A stretch of DNA of 64,000 bases from Chloranthus sessilifolius (GCA_021018995.1 CM037593.1:5856088-5920087), one strand, 5' to 3'. Shown: positions 11,014-22,298, numbered from the stretch's first letter. Program-made: numbers and translations. Notes: generated by a model not told the origin, from the letters alone.

Positions 11014-11821
11014 TATTGGGATTTGACTCGATTTACAGTCGTTGCAACTATAGTTACCTATTGGAACTTGGTTTAGTCGATTGTCAAAGGATTTCATATT
11101 AGTTTGCTTTTGTTTAAGGAAAGTCACTTATTTTGAAAACAGGTATTATTCTCTAATATAGGATCTAAAAGATAGGGAACAAGAATCCAAACCAAATTGG
11201 AAAGTGTGAGTGTTCTGAAACATAGGTTCTCTGTGGGCTAATTAGTGAGAGAAAAAGTTGCTTCTAACAAGAGAGCTTGAGTCTTGAATTTGAAAATGAG
11301 GGTTTTGGATAAAGGGCTTTTGGTATTGGTTCTGTAAACTCATTGGAAAACTCATGTAGAGTTTTATGGGCCTTTCTTCTTCCTATGAGTTTGAGAGAAC
11401 TTGAGATTTGTTTTGGTTGTATGGCTCTCTTGTTGGGTTTTGATGAGGGTGCACTTGGATATTTGTTTAGAAGAATCTTGGTGTTTGATATGAATTTGTA
11501 TTTGTGCTTGAATTTTTGTGGTTCTCTTGTGTTGAGTAAGATTGGAGAATACGATCTTCATTGTTTGTAGCTTTTGTACATCTTCTTCTTAATAGTAGAA
11601 ACACTTTGTTTGACTATCTATGGACATAAGCTTAAGCCGAACCACGCAAATCTTCTTCTTATTTGTGGTGTGATAAATCTTATTCCTGTTTATGGTATGA
11701 TCTCTTTCTCTTTCTACATTCTTGTGATAGTTGTTATTTAGTTATTAATTGTCTTTTCCGCACGTAAAAGTCATTAATGAGATTGGACGTGCAAAGACTT
11801 TCTAGGAGTTTTTGCACAACA
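11014..11821 (+). mobile_element. 3' LTR of a copia-like retrotransposon
   Basis: After the polypurine tract the sequence reads TATTGGGATTTGACTC (usual TGTTGGGATTTGACTC with the start base changed). It ends TTTTTGCACAACA at 11821. The transcript-end region near 11620 reads GGACATAAGCTTAAGCCGAA, typical of plant copia LTRs. The long frames inside are non-coding. No 5' LTR is visible. Confidence 0.6.
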
Positions 11822-12066
11822 GTTGATTCCTTCGAATCAGATGATAGAGATCGTTTCTAATTCTATGCGTCACATATCCCCAAAGATGGCCCTTAAATGA
11901 AATGGCACATGTCACGCTCAAACGTGATTTTAGGGCCCTTTTTTTAGGGATCTATGACACGTGGAATCACAAATTGGTCGTCCGGTAAGTGCATCGTGAT
12001 CTCATGATCTATTGTATGAATATCAGGGTGAAAAACATGATCTCCATCATCTAATTTGTTTGACCC
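11822..12066. mobile_element. copy of the TTGAATCAGATGATAGAGATC repeat family
   Basis: Carries the shared block order of this family: GTTGATTCCTTCGAATCAGA at the left, a CACGTGGAATCA box, and GATCTCCATCATCTAAT at the right. Related copies lie at 12661-12900, 15230-15617, 40505-40765, 60728-61064 and 62794-63176. Non-coding. Ends not defined here. Confidence 0.5.
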
Positions 12067-12357
12067 CATTTCAACAAAATTTTGTGAAATTTTGTCGATT
12101 TTTAGTGAACTTTGTCACTATGAAATTTTGTCGAATTTCAACTAAATTTGTCACTATGTTTTTGAGAACCCGTGGGCGCATTTAGAGGTACAATTTAAAA
12201 ATAAAAATAAATAAATAATATGGAAAACCTACATTCACTCCCACCACACCAACCTTGCTGAGGTTCAACTTCTTGGGATATGTTAGAGAGGCAACCATGT
12301 GACTTATTCCTAATCAAGTATGAAAAAGGTGTGGACCGTGTGGTCCTTCACTTTAGG

Positions 12358-12440
12358 GTACCACCCACTACAAGAGACAAAAGCATGCCCTCAACTAAAG
12401 ACAAAGGTACCACCCACCGCAAGAGACAAAACCATGTCTT
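12358..12440. repeat. 50-bp tandem duplication
   Basis: GGTACCACCCACTACAAGAG at 12357 recurs as GGTACCACCCACCGCAAGAG at 12407, including the following GACAAAA and CATG. The overlapping open frame has no recognisable domain. Confidence 0.7.
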
Positions 12441-12660
12441 CATCCAACTCCATCACCCTCTCCAATGCAGACTTTTTCTTTAGACTTTTTCTTTATAAAT
12501 ATTAAAGAGGAGAGAGAGAGAATCTTATAAACCCTAATTAGGGACCAAAGGAGACAAATCCGGCCCAAACCGATTGCACCCTACTTTGATTGGCGAACGG
12601 CTGAAAACAAAAGGGTTATTAACAATACAAGATTCTTCCTTTTCAAACCCAAGTTTTACG

Positions 12661-12900
12661 TAATTGTTGACTGCTTTGAATCAGATGACAGATATTATTT
12701 TCGTCCTAATCTTTGACAAAATCGATATAAAGATCATAACACGATCATAACATACATCAAATGTGATTCTTAGATCATTTCGGGATGTGGGCCACGCAGA
12801 ATGAAAATCTGACCATCAAATAGTAGGACTATGATCTCAAGATCTATTATATCGAAGATTGACACAAAAAATGATCTCCATCATCTGATTCAAAAAAGTT
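12661..12900. mobile_element. copy of the TTGAATCAGATGATAGAGATC repeat family
   Basis: GACTGCTTTGAATCAGATGA at 12670 and GATCTCCATCATCTGATTCA near 12870 face each other. The internal blocks match the other copies in this window. Non-coding, degraded. Confidence 0.5.
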
Positions 12901-13569
12901 AACTATTGGTCACGAGAAATCGGATTTCACCATTCACCTTCCCATAATACAATAGAGGCCTTAACTTGTTATTTACATACGAAAAATTATAATGAGCGGG
13001 CTTCAAACAATAGACCAACAACGGACTGCTTACGTGGCGCGATGCAAGTGCTTAGCCTGACCTGCATTGCTGGGGTCGTTGGATAGTCTTTTGTTTGCTG
13101 TCCACCATATATTAGTGTCATTTACATATACATAATCAAAGGTGCCCATAATGTTATCGAGCGTCTGAATAGACCATTTCATATAGAATCTAGTCAATAG
13201 CTGACTTTCGCATATTTGCAACAATCGTAGCATCTCTGAAAGTCACACTTTGACTCACAACCATTGACCATAAGCCCGCCCCGCTAAACGTGTAGGTGCA
13301 ATCTCCCAAAGAGCAGATTCTACTCAAAACTGATTCCTATATACGCGCATAGTCGCCGAATCGGCAATAATTCTGCCAGGTTAAAATTTGGAAAAAGGGA
13401 AATATCTGGAAGAAAATCAGAGAGAAAAATATATAAAAAAAATAAGATTTTAAAGTATAAGTTTTTTTGAAAAATATTAAGAATCCCAATTTTTTGAAAA
13501 ATTCTGGAATTCAGAAGTGGGTTCGACCCTTTTTAAGCGAAAGCAGATTATGCAGTAATCAATTTTACC
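12901..13569. other. degraded repeats, no gene seen
   Basis: Contains pieces shared with 17535-17726 and 22890-23000 (GGCGCGATGCAAGTG, TGACCTGCATT), so it is repetitive DNA. A segment at 13360-13520 resembles 57150-57330 (CCAGGTTAAAATT). No protein or RNA gene was recognised. Confidence 0.4.
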
Positions 13570-13911
13570 CATAGTGACAAATTTCATTTTCGGTAATTTT
13601 TCGGTGGGGGTCCTTTCGATACATTTCACATTAATTTCGATACCTTTCGAAAAAAATTCGGAAAAGTTTTGGAGATTAAAAATATATTAAAATTTTTTTT
13701 ATATATATTACTAAAATATATACTAAATTACAAACATATTTTTTAAAAAAAAACAATTTTAATTAAAAAAAAAATTTAAACATAAAAAAAAACCCTAAAT
13801 TTACCGAAATTTCGACGAAAAGTGCTGAAATACAGAAAAATACCAAAATTTTTTCCTGAAATTTTCGTTTTCCCTCATTTTTGACGAATTTCGGCGAAAT
13901 TTGTCACTATG
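13570..13911. mobile_element. hAT-type MITE, CATAGTGACAAATTT ends
   Basis: Ends CATAGTGACAAATTTC and GAAATTTGTCACTATG are exact inverted copies. The flanks ATTTTACC (13562-13569) and GTTTTACC (13912-13919) form an 8-bp target duplication with one mismatch, which is typical of hAT elements. Other members are at 14806-15101 and 51615-51908. Confidence 0.85.
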
Positions 13912-14042
13912 GTTTTACCAAATGATAATTTACCATTTTTAAAATTATATAAGTGAAATCAGGCCATTGGGAGTGTTGCCAACCAGGCCCTTAGTTTTTG
14001 CCAGGCCCATTATAATCCAGGCTGGACCTTAAGGCCATGTTT

Positions 14043-14069
14043 GAGAGAGAGAGAGAGAGAGAGAGAGAG
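14043..14069. repeat. (GA)n microsatellite
   Basis: About thirteen GA units, 330 bases upstream of the MIR167 mature sequence. GA/CT tracts are common near plant promoters. Confidence 0.95.
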
Positions 14070-14152
14070 TCATTGTCAATAGCTGTAGCAAGGGACCAAA
14101 ACCTACCATTAAAACTAGTCTGTGGCACCATGCAACAAATAGGAGGTGCATT

Positions 14153-14159
14153 TATAAAG
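14153..14159 (+). promoter_or_regulatory. TATA-box candidate for MIR167
   Basis: TATAAAG lies about 230 bases upstream of the hairpin. This is the only good TATA motif between the GA tract and the hairpin in the sense direction. Position and spacing suit a pri-miRNA promoter, but no other promoter element confirms it. Confidence 0.35.
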
Positions 14160-14384
14160 GGGGGGTGAAAGTGGGTAAAAAGTGGTTCCAAGCAACAACA
14201 GCATGCATGCCTAATGTAGTAATGTTGCAGGTTCTTGGTAAGGCACCCTTCTGTGGCCCTTACTTGAAACCACTGCCAAGTGGCAACAAGTGGCTCTTCC
14301 TACATCTTCTTAAAAAGGACCCCAAGAGAGCCAAAGTTCTCAATCTTAGCCTCTCTCCTTCTACACACTTTGGTCTTCTGCTCT

Positions 14385-14685
14385 GTTGGTTTGAGAGATT
14401 GAAGCTGCCAGCATGATCTGATTAGGTACACCCCACTTCTCATCTTGTATTTGCAACCCCACATAGATATGAGGAATGATTGTGTGGTGATGTGCACCAA
14501 TGTGTATAGTGTGATGGTGCATATCACCGTTGGATCGGTTGTTGATGGGTAATCACGATAGGTGGATAACGTTACGAAGGCCGGGGTCGATCAATAGGTC
14601 CGTTAGATCATCATCTGACAGCGCGGTATGTTTTCATGTTAGGTTCATCAGATCATCTTGCAGCTTCCATCACTCAATGACCAAC
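14385..14685 (+). ncRNA. MIR167: MIR167 precursor hairpin
   Basis: The 5' arm contains TGAAGCTGCCAGCATGATCT, the canonical miR167 sequence, starting at 14400 and followed by GA. The 3' arm at 14648-14669 reads TCAGATCATCTTGCAGCTTC, the expected star strand with a few mismatches. The base of the stem continues outward: GTTGGTTTGAG (14385) pairs with CTCAATGACCAAC (ending 14685). The loop is long, about 225 nt, within the range seen for plant MIR167 loci. Family knowledge: miR167 guides cleavage of ARF6 and ARF8 auxin-response factor mRNAs and of IAR3 in some plants. The overlapping open frame at 14165-14416 is not a protein gene. Confidence 0.9.
14400..14421 (+). ncRNA. miR167: mature miR167
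   Basis: Twenty-two bases starting with U in the transcript, identical to the conserved miR167 core and ending in CUGA. It sits on the 5' arm as in all MIR167 genes. Confidence 0.9.
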
Positions 14686-14805
14686 AAAAAATCACCATTC
14701 CATCTTGTCATATGCTACAATCACACCTACAAGGGTATCTGCATTTGACTACTTTGATTTTTTTTTTTTAATTATTAAATTATACAGATAGATAGCTAGC
14801 TCTAT

Positions 14806-15101
14806 TATAGTGACAAATTTTGTTTTAGATAATTTTTCGGTGGGGGTCCTTTTGGTACATTTCGAATTAATTTCGATACCATTTGGAAAAAATATATAAA
14901 ACATATATTTAATGTTTTTTTTTTTTAAATTACTACAATATATACTAAATTACTAACATATATAAAAATAAATAAATAAACATAAAAAAATATTTTCAAA
15001 AATTTCGAAAATTTGTCGAAAAATACCAAAATTTTCCCGAAATTTCGTTTGATCTCCTTTTCGGTGAATTTCGCGAAATTTCGGCGAAATTTGTCACGAT
15101 G
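14806..15101. mobile_element. hAT-type MITE, TATAGTGACAAATTT ends
   Basis: The left end TATAGTGACAAATTTT and right end GAAATTTGTCACGATG are inverted copies. The flanking 8 bases AGCTCTAT are identical on both sides (14798-14805, 15102-15109), a perfect hAT target duplication. It lies just 3' of MIR167. Confidence 0.88.
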
Positions 15102-15260
15102 AGCTCTATTCGCTCTTACCGAATTATTGAGGGCACTTAGGCCGAAACCATTGACCCCTTTTCGGCGAATTTCGCAAAATTTTGGCGAAATTTGTCACTA
15201 TGAGCTCTATTCGCTCTTACTGAATTATTGAGGGCACCTAGGCTGAAACGATTGACTGCT
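15057..15260. repeat. 102-bp tandem duplication across a MITE boundary
   Basis: The block TTTTCGGTGAATTTCGC..AGCTCTATTCGC..GAGGGCAC..CCATTGAC (15057-15158) is repeated from 15159 with about ten substitutions. The unit contains the right end of the MITE at 14806-15101, its target duplication and the start of the next repeat, so the duplication happened after that insertion. Confidence 0.8.
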
Positions 15261-15617
15261 TTGAATTAGACTATGGAGATCCGTCCCTATATCATCCCAC
15301 ACAATGGATCTTGAGATAATGACTGTGCCATCAGATGGTCAATTATTTATCCCACGTGGCTCACAAACCCAAAAAGTGACCTGAAATTCACAATGCACAC
15401 ATTATGTTGAAACGCAATTGTCAAGTCAATTTTTGGGATTACATTATGTTCAAATGCAATTTTCAAGTCAAATTTTGGGATGTATCTCATGAAATCAAAA
15501 CTGACCGTCTGATGGGACGCCTATGATCTCAAGATCCATTTTGTGGAAGATTGGGGCAAAAAACAACCTCCATTGTCTGATTTAAAACAATCAATGGTTT
15601 TCAACATAGGTGCCCTT
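15230..15617. mobile_element. MITE of the GAGGGCRCCTA family
   Basis: Left end GAGGGCACCTAGG (15230) and right end CATAGGTGCCCTT (15617) are inverted copies. The interior has the shared TTTGAATTAGAC and GATCTCAAGATCC blocks. A better-preserved member is at 60728-61064. Confidence 0.65.
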
Positions 15618-15794
15618 CGTAATTCTGTACGTGCGGATATAGCTACCCTTGTACATATGCGTATGGTACATGGTGCCTTGGCCTGTTCTGCACTATCGTC
15701 TTAGCATTTTTTATTTTTTTTTTAATTTATTGAAATGTTTGGGTGCTAGTGGTCTGGTCTGCACTGGCCACTTGGCTCTGCCTAGTTTGAGTTA

Positions 15795-16033
15795 GGCTCT
15801 GTTTGGGTTAACTCTAATTAGAGTAAAGCAGCTCTCTGCCTGCTCTTAGTCAAAGCAGATAAACTCTACTCTGGCAGAGAGCAGACAGAGAGCTGTTTTA
15901 TCACTTAAAATAGCTCTCCGTCAGAGCAAATGAGGCGAAATGTTGTGTTACCAAAGATAAAAACGGTTCTCTGCCGGAGCTAAAGAGCAAAAGAGCCGTT
16001 CTTTGTCCTGAAAGAACTAACCCAAACGCAGCC
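15795..16033. mobile_element. Tourist-like (PIF/Harbinger) MITE
   Basis: Ends GGCTCTGTTTGGGTTAA and TAACCCAAACGCAGCC are inverted. Both flanks are TTA (15792-15794, 16034-16036), the 3-bp target duplication expected for PIF/Harbinger. 239 bp. The interior contains AGAGAGCAG/CTGCTCTC-type self-complementary pieces. Confidence 0.85.
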
Positions 16034-16039
16034 TTAGAC

Positions 16040-16790
16040 TTATACCACCACTTCGCTACAAAAGGTACCCATTCAAGCCAAGTTGCATACATCTTTGATC
16101 ATTTAAATGTTTCATGTGTATGTTCATTACTTGTTCCATAATCACACTTATTATTGGAGCCATCTTATTAGGGTTTTTTAATATCGATCATTAAAAAATT
16201 GTGCACAATTATCTATATTAGAATGCATAAATCAGAAGGTTCAAATCACCCAAAGACCGTTCTTTTTAACTCGATAATCGCCAATATTAAAAGAGCTTTT
16301 CTATGGAGGGCGTCTGATCATGTTGGATGAAAAAGTGAACTGCACACCCACGCGACCTTGTGACGGAAAATGGATGCTTTCATGATCTGTATGAGTAGAT
16401 GCTTCTCGTAAGCCATCACTCGATGTTTATTGGTATTATATATTTTGTAGCATATGTTCAAAGGTTTCTAACCTCAAGGGGTATGACGAGTTGGCCAGGC
16501 AATTGCCTCAGGAAGCGGGAAACTTGTGGGTCCAAACCATGTATCACTTATCAAAATGTGTGTTCATAGCAGTTTTTGGGTGCATACAATTTTTTCCTAA
16601 TTTTGTGTTTTTGTTGGTTAAGTAAAATGATTTTATGCACCAAGCTCAAACTTTTGCTATTGGCACACCACTCTATTTTCTCTTAGGCAGTGCAAGAATA
16701 AAAGCAAAATAAGCTCATAGGACCAAGCCAGCCCTAAAAGTAAATCGATTGCACAAATATTTGGCTCCCAAGTCTCATAATTTTTAAGGT
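16040..16790. other. no gene seen; possible tRNA-derived SINE piece
   Basis: AT-rich sequence without a gene. At about 16475-16540 there is TGACGAGTTGG followed 40 bases later by GGGTCCAAACC, resembling pol III A and B boxes of a tRNA-derived SINE. No tail or target duplication was found, so this is weak. Confidence 0.3.
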
Positions 16791-16796
16791 AGCCTA

Positions 16797-17045
16797 ACAC
16801 CAAAGATTAGATAACTTACATGGTCCCACTTTAGTTTACTTTCACTTGGCATTCAATCACATGATCATGTGCCATGTAAATAAGTGGCTTGACGATCATA
16901 ACTATTGTAAGAAAGATAATGATAAAAAGAAATATAAAACTGAACGATTAATAGTGCCCCACATTAGTTAGCTTCCGCATGACATTCAATCACATGATCG
17001 TGTGTCACGTAAATAAGTAGCTCGATAATCATACCTATTATGATA
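16797..17045. repeat. two direct copies of a 125-bp repeat
   Basis: The block GGCATTCAATCACATGATCATG..GTAAATAAGTGGC (about 16848-16895) recurs as GACATTCAATCACATGATCG..GTAAATAAGTAGC (about 16980-17020). Further diverged copies lie at 17265-17330 and 17850-18040 and flank the hAT element at 22257-22300 and 22820-22880. Confidence 0.6.
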
Positions 17046-17420
17046 AAAAATAAAAAAAAATAAAAAAAAATATATAAACTATACATTTAATGGTGTTAAT
17101 TGTGTGAAAAATAAACTATAAAATCAAATTTGATTCCACCATTTATTTTTCATGCAATTGATTATGTCGACGGCAGTGTTTTAAATTGCTTATTTATTTT
17201 TATTTTTTTATGATAATAATTATGAGGGTAAAGGTAGTCGGTTACTATAGATTATGAAACTTACCTGGTGCCACCCTAATTTACAGTCAGGTGGCACCCA
17301 ATCTCACGATCGAATATAAAATTTTATAGTCAATGGCATCAACTCACAGCGGGAAATGAAGGGTAAAATCAAATGCTTTTATCATTCATTTTGCATGCAA
17401 TTGACTCTTTTGACCATATG

Positions 17421-17422
<2 letters not shown>

Positions 17423-17491
<69 letters not shown>
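17423..17491. repeat. (TA)n microsatellite with palindromic flanks
   Basis: About 34 TA units bounded by CATATGAT on the left and ATCATATG on the right, so the whole 85-bp block is a perfect palindrome able to form a cruciform. Confidence 0.95.
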
Positions 17492-17492
<1 letters not shown>

Positions 17493-18040
17493 CATATGAT
17501 TTAATTTATATGCAATTGGTGGTACCCTTAAAAATTATAAAAAACAGATGGGAAACCGCAGACCATTAAAGGGATGCTTATGTGGCGCAATATAAGTGGC
17601 TTCCTCGAAGTGCATTGTTAGTCCCATTGTGCTTGCATCGCACCACATCAATAGTCCGTTGAATGGTCTATTGTTTCTTGTCTCTTGTATAATATTATCC
17701 ACGCCACCCTTGTGGGTACCAACCATTTTTCATATATATAGAGATAAATGATCATATGAATAAAGTCATGGGACATAGCTCATGACTTGAGGTGTTATTG
17801 GTTGCATGTTTCATCAGGTGACTTAAAAGTCAACCAAATGTGACATGTATCCAATCATTTTATATATACACAAAAAATAATTGTGATCATCGAGTAGCTT
17901 CTATATATGACATCTAATTATATGATTGGATGTCGCATGACTTCAAATTAGGGTGGGATCAGGTAAGTGACCTAGTCCATGTTACCAGGCTACCTTCACT
18001 CATTATGACCATCGAGCGACTCTTTTATGTGACACCTGAT
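17492..18040. other. repetitive DNA, no gene seen
   Basis: Diverged copies of the repeats at 12.9-13.2 kb and 16.8-17.0 kb. The target into which the hAT element inserted ends at 18040 with CACCTGAT. Confidence 0.4.
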
Positions 18041-18049
18041 TAGGGATGC

Positions 18050-18260
18050 AAGTTCGGTGTACCAACTGAACCAAACTTGAAATTTTTGATTTTTGGTTCG
18101 GTACACCCCAAACCGATACCGAATATTGAAATCTAGAAACCCTCAACCTGTTTCTAAACCGAAACCGAATATTTCAGTGCATTTTGGTGTTTGGTTCAAT
18201 CTGTTTGGGTTTAGTCCATTCGCTTCGTTTCGGTGTTCGGTTCGGTTCGGTTTGGAAACA
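18050..18260. repeat. left subterminal TTCGGTT/AACCGAA repeats of the hAT element
   Basis: At least ten short hits of TTCGGT, TTTGGTT or ACCGAA in both orientations in 200 bases. The right subterminal zone (21900-22250) mirrors this. Such clustered hexamers are the usual transposase binding sites of hAT elements. Confidence 0.7.
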
Positions 18261-18284
18261 AGTTGGGACTAAAAGAAATTTAGT

Positions 18285-19060
18285 TAATTAGTTTTATAAT
18301 ATTATATAGAGTTAGTATATAGACTATATAGTTAGTGTATAAGTGAAAATAATGTATATTTAGTATATAGTATTATAGGTAATTAGTGTATAACTGAAAA
18401 TAAGTTAGTTAATTAGTAATTGTATATAATATTATATATAGTTAGTGTATGAAAGAAAATAATGTATAATTAGTGTATACTACTATAGTTAGTTAGTCTA
18501 TAACTAAAAATAAGTTAGTTAAGCTTATAGTTAGTTAGTTAGTATATAAGTTAGTGTATATAATATTATATATAGACTATATAGTTAGTGTATAAATGAA
18601 AATAATGTATAATTAGTTATGGTGTAAATATAGTTAATGTAAAAATATAAATAATGTATAGTATTATATATAGTTAGTGTATAATTATTAGCTAGTGTAT
18701 AAATATAAAAAATATATAATTACTAGTTAGTGATAAGTAGTTAGTGTATAAATATAGTTAATGTATAATATAAACAATGTATAACTATTAGGTAGTGTAT
18801 AGTTAGTTAGTATATAATAATATATATAGTTATTAGTGTATAAATATAGTTAATGTATAAGATAAATAATGTATAGTATTATATTTAGTTAATGTATAAT
18901 TACTAATTAGTATATAAATATAAATAATTTATAATTACTAATTAGTGTATAGTCAATTAGTGTATTAATATAGTTAATGTATAATAATATATGTACTTAG
19001 TGTATAGTTACTACTATATGAATATAGTTAATGTATAATATTATATATAGTTAGTGTACA
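18285..19060. repeat. AT-rich minisatellite, GTTAGTGTATAAATATAG unit
   Basis: About twenty degenerate units mixing TTAGTGTATA, AAATAATGTATA and AGTTAATGTATAA. It is non-coding and lies between the left subterminal repeats and the 3' end of the transposase gene. Confidence 0.8.
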
Positions 19061-19289
19061 TATGTATAAAAGAGACAATTGCTAAAGAAAATATAAAAAT
19101 TTTATTAATTAAATGAAGATGTATACATGGCTATTAAAAAAATTAAGATTTTTTTTTTTTTTTTTTAAAGAAAGAATTATAAATAAAAGTACACAAAAAA
19201 TTAAAAAAATTACAAATTCATTTCCTCATCTATATTTCCTAACATATCTTTTATTTTGGTTAAGTCGAGGTATTCTCACAAGATTTCAC

Positions 19290-21378
19290 GCTCGCCTCCC
19301 TTCTATGAGATCCAATCTTATAAATATACCAAGGATTTAACTCTGGATTCATTCAAGCGATTTTGGAACGTCCATAAAATTCTTTCACATAAACTAAACG
19401 CTGATTTCGATACTACTATAGAGACAAGAATTATTAATAGATCCCGTGTCATATCAAAGAGCATAAGATATTGAGATGAGACATTATTTCATCATTCTAA
19501 AACTTTAAATTTATTTTTGTTACTTTCACACTACAAAAAAAAAGACTATTAGCATAACAAAAAATTGCTGCCATTAGTCATGTCGCTACCAAAAATTACC
19601 GCTGTTAGTCTTGTCGCTACCAAAAAATGCCTTAAAAGCAAGTGCCACTGAAACCCCTTATTTTTATAGTGTCATTTTATTCAATTGGGTAATTTTCAAA
19701 ATAATATTAGAGCTTATCACTAGTAGCCTTTTTGTGTAATTAATTTCTCAACATCATATTTAGGCTCATATTTTTTCATTATTGATGAAAAATTATATGT
19801 GCTAGCTTGTTTATTAGTATAATTTTTATTTAATTTAATTTTATAATAATTAAAAGGTTTTAAATATTTAAATTTATAGTTCATTCATGCTATTTCTGCT
19901 TTAACTTCATCATTGTCATTTTGCATCCTTAAAAGAAGGTTTAATACTATTAATTTATATATCGGGTCTATCATACTTGCTAAGAGCAATTTAAAGGAGT
20001 TTTTTCTTCAATATTTATCGTATTTTCCTTATATTTTTTAAATGGTGGGATGCCCCCTACCGGAATCCAATTGGCTGAAGATTTTCATATTTCGAAAGAT
20101 TCATAAGTTGAAATTCTATATAAAATACCAGAAAAATGAGATGTAGAATTTTTAGAACATTCGAAAAAAAATTGATTATTAATAGATCATCCCAAGTACT
20201 AATAAGGTCTTTGCCCAAATCAATTAGAGTAGAGTCTACTTGTTCTTGTATAGGGAGCATATTAAAAGTGAAATTTTATTGCGTCAAACAATCCAAAATT
20301 AACTTCTCTGGTGTTAAATTTGTATCGATAAATAATTGTTGAAATTGTTGTAACTTGGCGGGGACTATTTGATTAATTTCACAAAATCTCTAATTTTATT
20401 TACAATTGGACCAAAATACATAAGTCCATCAATCATTATTAAGTTCAAAACATGTGCATTACATCGCATGTGAAAAACTTTTTGTAAAATAGCTATAGTT
20501 ACTAACTTATGGTGGCCGATTAGAGCATTAAGCGTAGTTAAATTATTAGTTGCGTTATCTAGAGTTATTGAAATTTTTTTATCTTTTATCTCAAATTTTT
20601 TTATTGTATTAACTAAGGTCACGGCTAGGTTAGTGCCCGTATGGGGCACTCGAATAGGACAAAATGCAATAATCATTTTATTTAATGACCAATTAAGGTC
20701 AACGAAATGAGCGGTGACATATATATATGATTTTTCGGTTATGGATTTCCATACATCCGAAGTAAGACATATTTCATCGAATATATTTTTAAACATTTGA
20801 ATTAGGAAAGCTTGTTTGTCTTTAAAATTTTTTCAATATTACTACTAAGTGTAGTTCTACTAATAGGATAAAATTGAAGCGCAAAGGCATTTCAAATTCA
20901 ATCGACGAACCAATGGTTTTCGATCCAAATGAATGACACATATTTCGCTATAAAAAATTTAAATGTTTCCAATCTAATCGGGTCATAAGTCCAAAGGGTA
21001 AGTGAACCATCTTTGTTTTGAATTAATTTTCTTTCTTCTATTACTAATTTATTTGGGCGGTTTTGAGACATCAATTCCAATGTCATCATAAGTCGGTAGT
21101 ACTGACTTTCTTTGAATCACAAGCGAACCAATCTAGATAACCGGCGTATTGGATTTTCTCTACACCATCCATCATCATGGGTTTCCCATAATGCTCTCAA
21201 ATTGCGGCTCTTTTTTTGTTTTTCTCTCTAGCGGCAACGTACTATGATTTGTGGAGAATTGTTGCGATTGTTGAACTTGATCATCAATTGGTGGCGGTGG
21301 TGTCAATTGTGAGGCTTCAATGTCTCCAACTGTATCACTACCATCATCACTCAATTGATAATCAACCGGATACTCCAT
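19290..21378 (-). pseudogene. hAT transposase (ricesleeper-like), broken
   Basis: Read on the minus strand from 21378. An acidic N-terminal segment begins MEYPVDYQLSDDGSD. A segment at 21089-20898 matches the region before the catalytic core. The core at 20796-20365 reads SLTSDVWKS-like (LTSDVWKSITEKSYIYVTAH) and has LDNATNN and MRCNAHVLNLIM, all conserved in plant hAT transposases. Near 19470-19300 the C-terminal dimerisation domain is readable as VSIVVSKSAFS and LVYLQDWIS. Stops and frameshifts separate the blocks and no BED zinc finger is intact, so no functional protein is expected. I do not attempt a repaired reading. Confidence 0.88.
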
Positions 21379-22298
21379 TGATGTTATTTAGATTAATGAA
21401 AAATATATAATTGTTAGTAGAAAATCATTTATAAATAAAAAAAGTGTTACTAGTATTAAAGAGCTTTGGAGGGTGGAGATTGTAACTTGGAGCCTTGATG
21501 AAGAGTTTTGATAGAGAGCTTGGAGCATTGGAGTTGTTGAAACTTTAATTGGGGACTTCACTTGAATGAAGACAAATGGAGAAGTTGGAGAATAGAGTTT
21601 TACTTAAAATTAAATTAAATAATTAATTAAAGAGAGAATTAGAGATTAGGAGAAATAAAAAAGGGATAAAAGTGTAGTAGTAATTGTGAAGGAAAATTGT
21701 AGGTAGGGAGAGAGCATTTATAAGGGTGGAATTTTTTTTGAAAATGAGTGCAACCAATATTTTCTTGGTTGCACTTGAGTTACAAGAAAAATAAACAAAA
21801 AGTAGTCGTTGTAGCCCAGCGGCTAGAAAACTAGCTATTGGAACTATAACAACTACCTCTAAGCCATTCAACAGCCCAACGGGTTGCTCAAGTCAGGTAT
21901 TGTTGATTCTGGGCATAGATTAGGTATTGTCGATTCTGGGCGTGGGTCTGGGTCGGGTATCATCGGTTCTAGGCCCGGGTCTAAGGTGGGTACCGTTGGT
22001 TCTGGGCACAGTTCAGTTCGGTGTACCACCGATTTGGGTTCGGTTTTGGCAGTTCGGGTCCGGTTTGGATCGATTAAGACCCATTTCAAATCGGTTTACT
22101 CATCCTACCTCACCGGGAATCGGTTTTGACGAACCCAAACCGAAAACTGAATCTATTTGAATTCTGTTCAGTTCGGTCTATGTCAGTTTTCGGTTCGGTT
22201 CGAGACCCTTGGCTTTTGGTTCAAGACCGGTTTTCGGTTTTGGGTTTGCATCCCTACACTTGATCATGTGATTAAATGCCACAATTTTATATGATACC

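Larger units (their letters stand above)
18041..22256 (-). mobile_element. hAT DNA transposon with decayed transposase
   Basis: The left end TAGGGATGCAAG and right end TTGCATCCCTA are inverted copies. The flanks CACCTGAT (18033-18040) and CACTTGAT (22257-22264) form an 8-bp target duplication with one C/T mismatch, the hAT hallmark. Subterminal regions (about 18050-18260 and 21900-22250) are crowded with TTCGGTT/AACCGAA motifs that probably bind transposase. A transposase is encoded on the minus strand between. Length 4.2 kb, normal for an autonomous plant hAT. A small relative with the same ends lies in a GCSH intron at 39477-39854. Confidence 0.9.

Noticed and set aside
11343-11570. 75-codon open frame
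   Set aside because: It lies wholly in a copia-like LTR, in the region expected to be R/U5.
14165-14416. 83-codon plus-strand frame
   Set aside because: Overlaps the MIR167 leader and mature sequence and has no protein similarity that I recognise.
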